Under the pieces are notes generated by a model. It was not told the DNA's origin, ran no database searches, and saw nothing but the letters and a program-made list of their open reading frames with translations. A DNA stretch of 64,000 nt, taken from positions 62,001 through 126,000 of the forward strand of contig NZ_WUWM01000001.1 of the NCBI RefSeq assembly GCF_009846885.1, read 5' to 3'. Position numbers and translations under genes: made by a program. Below are positions 8,483 through 16,685 of this stretch, in pieces; positions within the stretch are counted from its first letter, which is position 1, and each line of letters begins with the position of its first letter. Origin of the DNA: Paenibacillus puerhi (GTDB lineage: Bacteria; Bacillota; Bacilli; Paenibacillales; NBRC-103111).

Positions 8483-8897
8483 TAGGAAAGCAAATGGGTA
8501 TGAGATAAGGCCCTTTAGTAGGGGGGAGAAGTTTCCATTAGAGGTTGATCAGTGCTATAGCGACTATGAACTTGTAATATTTTTATCACTAAGTTGTTCA
8601 GCCTGTATAGATTTTATACCGGAAATTGATGAAATAGCCAGAAATGATGCGTTTCATATTTCTTTACTTATAAGTGGCACAGTTAAAGATGTTGCCGTAT
8701 TAAAAGAACAATTGAAGTTTGAATGTTATGTAACCTCTATTACTGAAAAAGAAAAAATAGATAAGTACCGAGTGCCTGCAGCCCCTTATGTATATTTACT
8801 AGATAAAGATAAATCTATCGTAACTTCTGGTGAAGCTGATTGTGTTGAAGAAGTAAAGGAACTGCTGAGTGGAATAGGAATAATATGTGTTGATTGA
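8451..8897 (+). CDS. Small thioredoxin-like protein with CSAC motif
   Basis: The 148-residue protein has a FLSLSCSACIDFIPEIDEIA block (CxxC at about residues 46-49) typical of thioredoxin-fold redoxins. The later PAAPYVYLLDKD segment matches the cis-proline loop and following strand. The ATG follows AAGGAGGAAAACCAAG and lies inside the end of the exporter gene, so the two are coupled. With the CGAC protein and the MauE-like protein it completes a small thiol-oxidation set next to Cys-rich peptides. Its closing residues (CVEEV and GIICVD) carry extra cysteines that could be regulatory. Confidence 0.72.
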   Translation: MVTGIFKELFNRKANGYEIRPFSRGEKFPLEVDQCYSDYELVIFLSLSCSACIDFIPEIDEIARNDAFHISLLISGTVKDVAVLKEQLKFECYVTSITEKEKIDKYRVPAAPYVYLLDKDKSIVTSGEADCVEEVKELLSGIGIICVD

Positions 8898-9007
8898 TAA
8901 CCAATAGTAAATAGTAAGTATTTACTTAATATTATAATTAATAAAAATTGAAAGCTGAGAATTTATATCTGTTTCCAATAAATGGATATGGAAAGGAGGT
9001 GAATCTA

Positions 9008-9229
9008 ATGGCGTGCCCATCAACTCATCCAATCGATACAGGAACTGATTGTGAAGAAAAAATCTGTGATACGTATTGTTTTGGTGGACCTTGTCCCGCA
9101 GTTTATACTTCGAAAATACTTAAGTACGACAGATGCAAGAATTCTTCGGGACAAACAGTTTGCAATTATTATGGAGTGGAGTTTAGCAGTAGCTGTAATT
9201 GCTATACTTATGGTCCATCTTGTGGTTGA
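9008..9229 (+). CDS. Cys-rich precursor peptide 1 (leaderless, defensin-like bacteriocin candidate)
   Basis: This 73-residue peptide contains ten cysteines (positions 3, 15, 20, 24, 29, 43, 52, 63, 65, 72). The start at ATG 9008 is set by AAAGGAGGTGAATCTA; a longer frame from 8948 has no ribosome site. There is no signal peptide or double-glycine leader, so the product is MACPST... or ACPST... after Met removal. The tail pattern C-K-N-S-S-G-x-x-V-C...E...SSC resembles laterosporulin, a class IId bacteriocin of Brevibacillus that, as I recall it, also begins AC and has C.NGT..YC...EW.SSC. It lies 110 bases after the CSAC protein. The even cysteine number and the redox neighbours suggest a disulfide-rich exported peptide. 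Confidence 0.8.
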   Translation: MACPSTHPIDTGTDCEEKICDTYCFGGPCPAVYTSKILKYDRCKNSSGQTVCNYYGVEFSSSCNCYTYGPSCG

Positions 9230-9286
9230 TGCTTAGTTAGCATGAGGTCTTGATGTAGCTGGATTTTGTTGGAGGTAATGCTCCTC

Positions 9287-9326
9287 TCATTCCTCGTTAT
9301 GCGTAATAGTACATAACGAGGAATGA
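9287..9326. repeat. Perfect 15-bp inverted repeat between the two peptide genes
   Basis: TCATTCCTCGTTATG (9287-9301) and its exact complement (9312-9326) are separated by ten bases. The following bases (TGGGATACC) hold no T run, so it is not a standard terminator. It may be an mRNA-stabilising or processing hairpin after precursor 1, a partial attenuator, or an element end. Confidence 0.75.
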
Positions 9327-9665
9327 TGGGATACCATCACGATTTTTCCGGCAGAAGCATCAGTCCGCTCCTAGCGGCGACTCATCGGTCGAGTTGATGA
9401 ACAAACTGGAAACATTGTGAAGTACATCATACTCGTAGGAGCAGACGATCAATAACTTCAAGAGGCGACTGGTTGACTTGTATGTTCTTCAAAGTCCAGA
9501 TGTACTTGGTCTCGAATCTTGCATCCATGGGTTTTTGACCAGCAAAGATCTCTTTAAACTGCAGCTCCTGCTCATCAGAGTTTTCGGATATCGCTGGGAT
9601 ATTCCCTGAATTCCAAGTGTCGTTCATGCGTGTATTCAATTTATGTAGAAAAGAGGTGAAAATAA

Positions 9666-9881
9666 ATGGCATGTACTTCTGCATATCCTATCGATACAGG
9701 GACTGAATGTCAGGAACGTTTTTGTAATTTACAAGATGACTGTGGCAGCCATGGAACTTCTGTTTATGCATGGTATAATATCCATTACTATACTCGTTGC
9801 AAAAACAGTAGCGGAGCGACAATCTGTAATTATGTTAAGACAGAAAGAGATAAGAGTTGTTGCATTGTTTCAGGTGGTTAA
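9666..9881 (+). CDS. Cys-rich precursor peptide 2 (paralogue of peptide 1)
   Basis: This 71-residue peptide contains eight cysteines (3, 15, 20, 26, 45, 54, 65, 66). It shares with peptide 1 the N-terminal MAC.S..PIDTGT(D/E)C.E..C block and the RCKNSSG.T(V/I)CNY block, while the middle and C-terminus have diverged. The last two cysteines are adjacent. AAGAGGTGAA precedes the ATG at 9666. No leader is present. The two may act as a two-peptide bacteriocin or may simply be a diversified pair; the 436-base gap and hairpin between them suggest separate duplication rather than a tight tandem. Confidence 0.78.
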   Translation: MACTSAYPIDTGTECQERFCNLQDDCGSHGTSVYAWYNIHYYTRCKNSSGATICNYVKTERDKSCCIVSGG

Positions 9882-9910
9882 AAAAGAAAATCAGTCTCAG
9901 AAATACAAAG

Positions 9911-9938
9911 TTCCCCTACAAAATTGTGGGGGAATTTT
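9911..9938 (+). terminator. Terminator after the second precursor
   Basis: A 9-bp stem (TTCCCCTAC with GTGGGGGAA, one G-T pair) has a six-base loop and is followed by TTTT. It closes the peptide locus 29 bases after the stop. Confidence 0.7.
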
Positions 9939-9939
9939 G

Positions 9940-10458
9940 CTAAAATGGTGTTTTTTATGTTACAATGTATTCTAAATAGGAATTGAGTTCAATTAATTAC
10001 TTAAATTGGTTTTCGTTCATAACAGCGATATCATTAGTCATGACGTTAACCTCTGAATACTTCCACAGCCTTTTAGAATGAATTAAACTATAGCCATTTG
10101 TCATTTGTTATGAAAATGAGTTCACTTGGAGGGTAGATTTGATATTTTATATAATTCCTTAGGTCATCCGTAGGAAGATGGGGTACACCTATCAAGGGTA
10201 ATGGAAAATGCACAGCCCTATCTAACTTTCATTGATGATAAATAATGGCAGATTTCTTGGGTTTTGTGACAAATTTTTGTTGCTATTAGATGGGAAATAC
10301 ATGCCGATTAGGCATTTATATATATGTATCAAAGATTTTTGTTATTTTCGATAGTTTCGTTGAGGAGACTTCAAATAAAGACTCCATCAGTCTTTAGCAG
10401 AGAAAAACCTGCCACCATTATATAAAAAATAATATATTTGTACAGGAGGATTTCGATA
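9940..10458. other. AT-rich intergenic region, no gene seen
   Basis: About 500 bases lie between the peptide locus terminator and the FAD oxidoreductase. I see no open frame with a ribosome site, no strong hairpin and no repeat. A promoter for the FAD gene presumably lies in the last 200 bases, but none stands out. Confidence 0.4.
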
Positions 10459-12336
10459 TTGAAACTTTTTCATAGAGGCAACGGGATACCTAATATTTTT
10501 GCTATCTTGATCATAATATTACTTTTGTTGGTTTTTTGGTTTGCGTTTAAGGACAGTTTTTCAAGTTCGATTCCGAGTGGGGGTCTATTGAAAGTTGAAA
10601 ACTCAGTTAAAATTAAAAGTGATTATGATGTTATAGTCGTGGGAACAGATCCCGAGGGAGTGGCTGCTGCTGTGTCTGCCGCCCGGAATAACTTGTCGGT
10701 GCTACTGGTCGATGGTCGGAATAGGGCTATTCTAGGTGGCTTAATGACATTAGGTTGGTTAAACAGTTTGGATTTAAATTACTCGCCTGAGAAAACTCTC
10801 TTGCCTGGAAAGCACAATTTTCTGAATAAAGGGATCTTTCAAGAATGGTATGACAAGGTAGAAGGTACATCATTCGACGTTGTGACAGCTGCTAATGTAT
10901 TCTATGAACTGGTGGAAAAAGAAAAAAATATCGATCTTTTACTAGGTGCTTCGGAGATAAAACCACAGATGGAACAAAGTCAAGTTACTGGTCTGCTGTT
11001 GAAAAAAAAGGACGGAACGGCTCTTACAGTGAATGCGAAGGCTGTTATTGACGCTACCCAGGATGCAGATATTGCAGCTGATGCAGGGGTTCCTTTTACG
11101 TTTGGACGTGAGGATATAGGGGATCCTAAAACACTCATGGCCGTCACGTTGGTATTTAAAATAGGGAATGTCACACAGACAGTGTGGGATTCGTTTAGTA
11201 GGCACCCTAATACTGGAGCGGATTCTCGAAGCGCTTGGGGATTTTGGGAAATGTGGGACTATCCATCGACGAACAAGGAACGAGTACGCATGCGTGGATT
11301 AAATATTGGGAGGCAAATCGATGATACGATTTTAATTAATGCCTTGCAAATTATGGGGGTTGATCCGCTTGACCCCATTCAAATGCAAGAAGCATATGAG
11401 ATCGGGAAGAATGAGATTCCTAAAGTCGTTGATTATATGAAACAGAACTTTAAAGAGTTTTCCCAAGTAGAATTAGTAGATATAGCGCCAGAACTTTATG
11501 TTCGTGAATCCCGCCATATGGTAGGAGAATATAGATTAAAGATGACAGATGTCCTAGAAAACCGGGATTTTTGGGACAGGATCGCTTTCGGTTCCTATAA
11601 TGTTGACATTCAAAGCACTAGCTATTCCGATCGGGGTGCGATTATGATGAACCCTATTCAGTATGCTATTCCGTTTCGCTCGATCGTTCCGCAGCAAATT
11701 GACGGTATACTTGTCGTAGGGCGTTCAGCCAGTTTCGATTCTTTACCACACGGAAGTGCTAGGGTAATTCCTGTAGGAATGGCAACGGGGCAGGCAGCAG
11801 GCGCTGCTGTCAAGCTTTCTATCGATAAGAAGATTACTTTCCGTCAAATCTCCAAAAGTACGGATGAGATCCAGCGTCTCCAAGAGATGCTTAATGAGCA
11901 AGGTATGGTGATCAAACCGTACAAAATCGATCAGCCGGATTATACTAGACATCGAGCTTACCGGGGGTTAAAAGCAGCGGTTAGTCTATACCTTTCAGTT
12001 GGAGGCGAACAAAATAAATTTGATTTGGATGATAATTCAAATGTAAAGAGGTTTTCCAATAATTTGAAGCGTATTGTCAAAATATATTCTGCACATTTTC
12101 AAGGAGATCCTGACATAATCATTGAAAACATGGAAAATCCAGAAAAAGTGCCTCTTACGTTAGAATTTGTAAAAACTATGATATCATCGATTTTGGTAAC
12201 AGAGAGCGACATATCCGCACATATAGACAAGGAGACGATTGCAGAAATAAAAGATCCGAATAAATTGACAAATGGTGATGCATATATGATTATTGCCGAT
12301 CTAATACGAAGTGTAACCGGAGTCGTATTTGAATAG
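10459..12336 (+). CDS. Membrane-anchored FAD-dependent oxidoreductase (FAD_oxidored family)
   Basis: The 625-residue flavoprotein has an N-terminal membrane helix (about residues 10-30). A dinucleotide-binding segment follows, DYDVIVVGTDPEGVAAAVSAA with a closing acidic residue in VLLVDGR. It reads G-T-D-P-E-G rather than the classic GxGxxG, a form common in the FAD_oxidored (PF12831) group. Further FAD-contact blocks are visible in VIDATQDADIAADAG and in VVGRSASFDSLPHGSARV near residue 430. The TTG start at 10459 is set by AGGAGG; the in-frame TTG at 10438 has no ribosome site. Substrate is unknown. A single-helix anchor with the catalytic domain probably outside is unusual for this family. 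It stands alone in the island, and a link to the peptide locus is only positional. Confidence 0.75.
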   Translation: MKLFHRGNGIPNIFAILIIILLLLVFWFAFKDSFSSSIPSGGLLKVENSVKIKSDYDVIVVGTDPEGVAAAVSAARNNLSVLLVDGRNRAILGGLMTLGWLNSLDLNYSPEKTLLPGKHNFLNKGIFQEWYDKVEGTSFDVVTAANVFYELVEKEKNIDLLLGASEIKPQMEQSQVTGLLLKKKDGTALTVNAKAVIDATQDADIAADAGVPFTFGREDIGDPKTLMAVTLVFKIGNVTQTVWDSFSRHPNTGADSRSAWGFWEMWDYPSTNKERVRMRGLNIGRQIDDTILINALQIMGVDPLDPIQMQEAYEIGKNEIPKVVDYMKQNFKEFSQVELVDIAPELYVRESRHMVGEYRLKMTDVLENRDFWDRIAFGSYNVDIQSTSYSDRGAIMMNPIQYAIPFRSIVPQQIDGILVVGRSASFDSLPHGSARVIPVGMATGQAAGAAVKLSIDKKITFRQISKSTDEIQRLQEMLNEQGMVIKPYKIDQPDYTRHRAYRGLKAAVSLYLSVGGEQNKFDLDDNSNVKRFSNNLKRIVKIYSAHFQGDPDIIIENMENPEKVPLTLEFVKTMISSILVTESDISAHIDKETIAEIKDPNKLTNGDAYMIIADLIRSVTGVVFE

Positions 12337-12580
12337 ATCGAAGAAAGCTGATCAAATTATTTGGAAAAATAAAACCATTGACTGAATATCGGCCTCTGAT
12401 AGTTCGTGCAATAACGTCTACGGTGGCCAGTTATTATTTTTCGCTGAATCTACACTTAAACGATGATGGGACGTTTTAGTTTTCATGCTTTTAGCTGATC
12501 AGGGGTGAAGTGCACCCCTTAGAATAGATATTCGAAAAAACCTAGGTTTATTCGATAGAATTCTAGGGGTGCAATTTTTA

Positions 12581-13440
12581 TGCCAATTAATGGGCAAAAA
12601 TTCAAGACGTATTCTAACGTACAAAAGATGGAAGCTATCCGGCTACATGTAGAGGAGAAGTTGACATATTAGTAGATTAACGAGCACTTGGGGAATCAGG
12701 ATATGAACCCCGTATTAAACGGTAGATCCCTAAATTTTGGGAAAAGTGTGGGTTTGGTCTGCTGGATCGGTGGGGACGAAGAGCTGCATACTTGGATCAA
12801 GATCGGTATGTATAGCAGTTAAAGCGAGAGTACAACGATACTTAAAAAAGTGATTGGAAATCTGGATGCGGGATGTGCAACACAACAGTATTTGACGATA
12901 CAGGGGGCTAGTCAGTTCACAGTCAGTGAACTACGCAAGGTTATGGTCGTCTCCAGAAGCGGCTATTATGCCTACCTCAAAAGTAAAATGGTGGATCGGG
13001 ATAAGAGGCTCAAGGAATTAATTAAATCGGTATACACGAAGTATGAAGGGAAGTATGGATATCTATAGATTCACCCCTTTCTCTTACAAGATCATGGTGA
13101 ATGGGTTAATCACAAGAAGGTATTGCGACTCATGCGGGCAATGAATTTACGATATCGCATCCACTGCAAGCCTCTCTATAACTCACTTCCTCCATATGGG
13201 GAAGAGTCACGGAAAATCGGTTATAACGACTGATTTATGCAGATGAACCGAACAAAAAGGGTTACGGATGACACCCGGCAGCGAGCCGGGGAGACTTGGT
13301 TGGACCATTTAGCCATCAAAGAATCTTTTCAATAACGAGATTGTGGCCTACCACATGAGGTCGCGTAACGATAACGAGCTAGTACTTCAGACGTTCATAA
13401 ATGCCTTTAATAGACAAAAGACATATCTGGATTAATCGTT
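12581..13440 (+). pseudogene. IS3-family element (orfA and orfB), decayed
   Basis: The region reads as an IS3-type orfA (KFKTYSNVQKMEAIRLHVEEKLTY, then a stop, then INEHLGNQDMN). It continues into orfB with VSELRKVMVVSRSGYYAYL, a KEGKYGYL-like block, a stop, RLMRAMNLRYRIHCKP and later fragments to NNQGFPVY. At least five stops or frameshifts interrupt it. The longest surviving frame is 12850-13068. Left flank CACCCCTTAGAAT at about 12510 is complementary to ATTCTAGGGGTG at about 12562, perhaps part of an old element end. Confidence 0.8.
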
Positions 13441-13493
13441 CACAACAACCAAGGATTCCCCGTATACGTCTTACGCTAATTACGACATGTTGC

Positions 13494-13526
13494 CAACGCG
13501 CATCGATACTTAATCGATGCGCGTTG
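13494..13526. repeat. Perfect 14-bp inverted repeat (hairpin)
   Basis: CAACGCGCATCGAT (13494-13507) and its exact complement (13513-13526) enclose a five-base loop. Four Ts are not present after it (TTATAGTTT), so termination would be weak. It lies just after the IS3 relic and may be an old element or attenuator hairpin. Confidence 0.7.
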
Positions 13527-13635
13527 TTATAGTTTGGCTTGAAAGCGTTGGTAGTTGTAGCTATTTAACCCCTATTTGAACTTGGACGGAACACCCCTTA
13601 CTCCGACAATAATAATTGAGGCGGAGGGTAATGAG

Positions 13636-13695
13636 ATGAAGAAGAAACAGTATGACCTTAATTTCAAGAGATTAGTGTATCCCATAGGACACTAG
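13636..13695 (+). pseudogene. Fragment of an IS3-type orfA start
   Basis: After GGCGGAGGG a short frame MKKKQYDLNFKRLVYPIGH ends in TAG. This looks like the first residues of an IS3 orfA (the usual form is M.KKQY...FK..VV). The rest is absent, so it is the truncated start of a second IS3 copy. Confidence 0.4.
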
Positions 13696-13768
13696 GATAC
13701 TTTTCGAATATTTATTAAAGAGTGGATAGAAATGAGAAGTAAAATAAAAGGCGCAGGTGTTAAACGTT

Positions 13769-13801
13769 AACAAGGCTCCTCTTTGAATAAGGAACCTTGT
13801 T
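13769..13801 (-). terminator. Terminator-like hairpin after the secreted-protein pair
   Basis: AACAAGGCTCC and GGAACCTTGTT form an 11-bp stem with one mismatch and an 11-base loop. It lies 60-90 bases past the stop of the minus-strand pair. The T run is weak, so efficiency is uncertain. Confidence 0.5.
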
Positions 13802-13859
13802 GATGAAAGTTTCATTTTCGAAAAATTAAAGCAATTGAGCATCTCTAGGAGTGAATTGA

Positions 13860-14393
13860 CTATCTATAGAAGAACCCATAGAGCACTTCGTTAGATATTG
13901 CATCGACAACAACGCTATATTCTGTGAAGATTTTTGGATCTTGGCCTCTCACGCTCGTTCTACCCGGTCTTTCAATACCTTTAAAAGTAACTATAAAACA
14001 TGGAGCGTTCGATATATAACCATCTTTGGATAATTTTGGATTTCCTTTTAATGCCTCATCAGAGAAGAGCCTGTATTCAGAATTAGTAATATTATGATAC
14101 TCCACTTCAATTATTTTAGCTTGCTCTGCGAAGCCTGGAGAATTTGTCTTTGCGGCATCTACTGCATCTTCGAATTGCTTTGCAGAAATGGAATGATTGT
14201 TTAGCTTTGAAATATTATCATTAATTTGCATACCCATTTCTTTAAGTTCCTCAAAATCATGGTGTGAAGATTCTATAATATGAATTTTGCTTGAAATATT
14301 TGATTTAGAAGCATTACTGTCACCGATGACAAATATAGCAGCAGATAATGAAACGGCAGCGACAAGCAACAATCCTTTATTTCTATGTTTCAA
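13860..14393 (-). CDS. Secreted or membrane-anchored protein of unknown function
   Basis: I do not recognise this 177-residue protein. It has a basic start and hydrophobic stretch (LLLVAAVSLSAAIFVIG), an apparent signal peptide or anchor. A helical, His- and Glu-rich middle follows, then a C-terminal strand-rich domain (FIVTFKGIERPGR to EYSVVVDAISNEVLYGFFY). The TTG start at 14393 follows GAGGTGGAG; the longer frame from 14429 overlaps the upstream gene and lacks a ribosome site. It lies ten bases after the other secreted protein, so the two form an operon. The C-terminal half resembles PepSY-like or substrate-recognition domains only in outline. Confidence 0.65.
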   Translation of the reverse strand: MKHRNKGLLLVAAVSLSAAIFVIGDSNASKSNISSKIHIIESSHHDFEELKEMGMQINDNISKLNNHSISAKQFEDAVDAAKTNSPGFAEQAKIIEVEYHNITNSEYRLFSDEALKGNPKLSKDGYISNAPCFIVTFKGIERPGRTSVRGQDPKIFTEYSVVVDAISNEVLYGFFYR

Positions 14394-14403
14394 TATCTCC
14401 ACC

Positions 14404-15057
14404 TCATTTCCATGATTGCCAATAACCACTACTGTTATAGTTGCTATGGTCTATACTACTACTTCCTTCTGCTACAAATGATAAAGATGGCTTTGTCCAA
14501 GATCCACCACTTTTTTTGTAACTAACATTGGTAAATTTTAATTTGTCTGAGGATGTTCCGATAAAAACCGTTTCATCATTTTCTTGATAATTTTGCGTTG
14601 AGCCAGGATTCATACTTATCGATTTAGTGGCAATGACTGTGTCGTCAACTTTGCCTTCCCAAGAAGAACTAACATATTCAATTTTATAAGTATGTGTGCT
14701 TCCTCTTGCTGGCCCTACGCCTGAAATAACCTCTTTATAAGAACTGCGGCCGTTTGTTGCCCATCCATAAAAATATCTCGGATAGGTGTATTGATTGTCG
14801 ATAACAAAACCAACTTGTGCAAACTTTTCATTTATCCCTGAGTGATCGGCTAACATAGTCCAAGCACAAGTAAAATGACTGTTTCCAATTGCAGGATAGT
14901 TTGCTGTTGTTACTATGTCAGTCTTAGAACCTACGAAATTTCCATTGACTTCAGAGTACTGACCACCATTAAACCACCTGCCATTATTGTAAGCGTTCGT
15001 GGTTAATGGTAGGGCCAGAAGGCATAAAGAAGCAATAACAACCACCTTCTTAATCAA
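14404..15057 (-). CDS. Secreted beta-rich protein of unknown function
   Basis: The 217-residue protein starts with a clean signal peptide (KKVVVIASLCLLALPLTTNAY, cleavage probably after NA). The mature part is rich in Tyr, Ser, Gly and aromatic residues and looks like a beta-sandwich (QVGFVIDNQY, YKIEYVSSSWEGKVDD). The layout recalls neprosin-like or concanavalin-like domains, but I see no diagnostic motif. The TTG start at 15057 is supported by AAGGAGG nine bases upstream. A 177-residue exported partner follows immediately. Base composition is AT-rich like the rest of the island, so the pair was probably acquired. Confidence 0.7.
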   Translation of the reverse strand: MIKKVVVIASLCLLALPLTTNAYNNGRWFNGGQYSEVNGNFVGSKTDIVTTANYPAIGNSHFTCAWTMLADHSGINEKFAQVGFVIDNQYTYPRYFYGWATNGRSSYKEVISGVGPARGSTHTYKIEYVSSSWEGKVDDTVIATKSISMNPGSTQNYQENDETVFIGTSSDKLKFTNVSYKKSGGSWTKPSLSFVAEGSSSIDHSNYNSSGYWQSWK

Positions 15058-15280
15058 TATTAATTACCTCCTTATGTATATAATGGTATTTAACCATAAT
15101 TTGTATATATCTGTATATAGGACGTTGGAACCAATGGCCTCTATTGTTTTAGATGATTCTATTGATCTAACCATTGATTTAGTATTCATCACTAGCATTG
15201 CGTTAATTTTCTCTGAATCTTCACAATCTTCTATCATTTAAATATCTGAACAGAAAAAGATCCCTTACAATGGAATGGCA

Positions 15281-16520
15281 GGTAGTACTGTCCATAATCC
15301 ACCGAAAAGGATCTATCCCATGGACAAGAATACCCTATTTTCTTCATTTGGTAAATGGATTTCTCCAATTTGTACGAAATCGTTCACGGACCGTATCGCA
15401 GCGACTGGACAGGATAAGTATGTTAAAAAACTAACCACCATTGCTTATCTCAAATTGTTCTTGCATGCACAAATCCAGCAACGCGATGCCTTGCGGGAGA
15501 TTGCCGTTGATGCCCTTTCGAAAGGCTTTCGGAAAGAACTGGGTATTGACTCCATCTCGGCGTCTCAACTTTGTCGGAAGCATAATCAGGTAGATCCTGC
15601 GTTACTTGAGCATGTCTTTTCTGAGCTCGTCATACGCATTCGTCGCAGTACATCCCCTACTTGTTTCCGAAAGGACTTCAAGATCATTGACTCGACGACA
15701 ATCGGACTTTGCTTACAAAAGTACAAATGGGCAGAGTTCCGGCAGACCAAAGCTGGGATCAAACTTCATTTTCGATTAGAGTACATGGACGATGAGACTG
15801 TAGTTCCTGAAAAAGTAACGATTACGCCAGCTAAAAAGAATGACCGCACCCAGATGGATGCTCTAGTCGATGAGGTCGGCGTTACTTACGTCTATGATCG
15901 AGGCTATGTGGATTACGCCAAGTTCGATGATTACTGTGACCGCGGCATTTTTTTTGTCACAAGAACGAAGAAGAATGCGGTTATTCGGCCCATCGACTCG
16001 TTTCAACTTCCTGCTGAGAGTACGGTACTTTCCGACGAGATGGTGTATGTGGGCACTCCGCAAAAGAGGATGGAGAATGTTCTACGTCTTATTCACTCCG
16101 TAGATTCGGAAGGTAACCCTGTGGCTATCTTAACGAATCGATTTGATCTGGGAGCAGAAGAAATTGGTCAGGTTTACAGGGAACGTTGGGCGATCGAGAC
16201 ATTCTTCAAATGGTTGAAACAATATATCCGGATCAAGAAGTTTTACGGAACCACTGAACGGGCCGTCATGAATCAAGTTTGGACTGCCTTAATCGCGTTT
16301 TGCTTATTGGTGTTGGTGAAACTAGAAACGCAGACGAAGCATAGCTTGCTACAAATCTACCGATGGCTTAGAACCTTGCTTTGGGAACCCGAGCAAACCT
16401 GGATCGATCAGATAGACCGACAGCCGATAAGAACCTCCGCAGGTAGGCGAAAGTCGAAATAAGCTGGGTGTTGGGTGATGAAGTAATTCTCATATAATTA
16501 CTAAATGGACAAAGACTACC
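15281..16520 (+). mobile_element. Intact IS4-type insertion sequence
   Basis: The element contains one full transposase gene. Candidate terminal inverted repeats are GGTAGTACTGTCCAT at 15281-15295 and ATGGACAAAGACTACC at 16505-16520, which match at 13 positions with one gap. True ends may lie a little further out, as flanking bases show weak extra similarity. I see no clear target-site duplication. Confidence 0.5.
15320..16462 (+). CDS. IS4-family DDE transposase
   Basis: The 380-residue transposase appears complete. The catalytic triad is visible: first Asp in KIIDSTTI (about residue 122), second Asp in YVYDRGYVDY (about 193), and Glu in YRERWAIETFFKWLK. The last block matches the IS4 YREK signature Y-x2-R-x3-E-x6-K. 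The ATG at 15320 follows AAAGGATC; an upstream in-frame ATG at 15275 lies across the probable left terminal repeat and is rejected. This is the only transposase in the island that is not obviously broken, so the element may still move. Confidence 0.88.
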   Translation: MDKNTLFSSFGKWISPICTKSFTDRIAATGQDKYVKKLTTIAYLKLFLHAQIQQRDALREIAVDALSKGFRKELGIDSISASQLCRKHNQVDPALLEHVFSELVIRIRRSTSPTCFRKDFKIIDSTTIGLCLQKYKWAEFRQTKAGIKLHFRLEYMDDETVVPEKVTITPAKKNDRTQMDALVDEVGVTYVYDRGYVDYAKFDDYCDRGIFFVTRTKKNAVIRPIDSFQLPAESTVLSDEMVYVGTPQKRMENVLRLIHSVDSEGNPVAILTNRFDLGAEEIGQVYRERWAIETFFKWLKQYIRIKKFYGTTERAVMNQVWTALIAFCLLVLVKLETQTKHSLLQIYRWLRTLLWEPEQTWIDQIDRQPIRTSAGRRKSK

Positions 16521-16685
16521 TTTTCATAGGTCATCGACCTTTTGGTCCATGACCGGAATATCCTATTCAGAATAATGTGATAATTAGCTCAACTAACTTT
16601 TATGCACCGCTAGTGGGTATTCATATAATAAATAAAGATAATTATAGAACAGCAATTATTTATTCAACTTTCGGTACGGCCAAGC

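Noticed and set aside
9427..9627. Minus-strand open frame between the two peptide genes
   Set aside because: It has some protein-like character (a KPMDARFETKYIW block) but no ribosome site, and I cannot assign a family. It may be a decayed fragment; I leave it uncalled.
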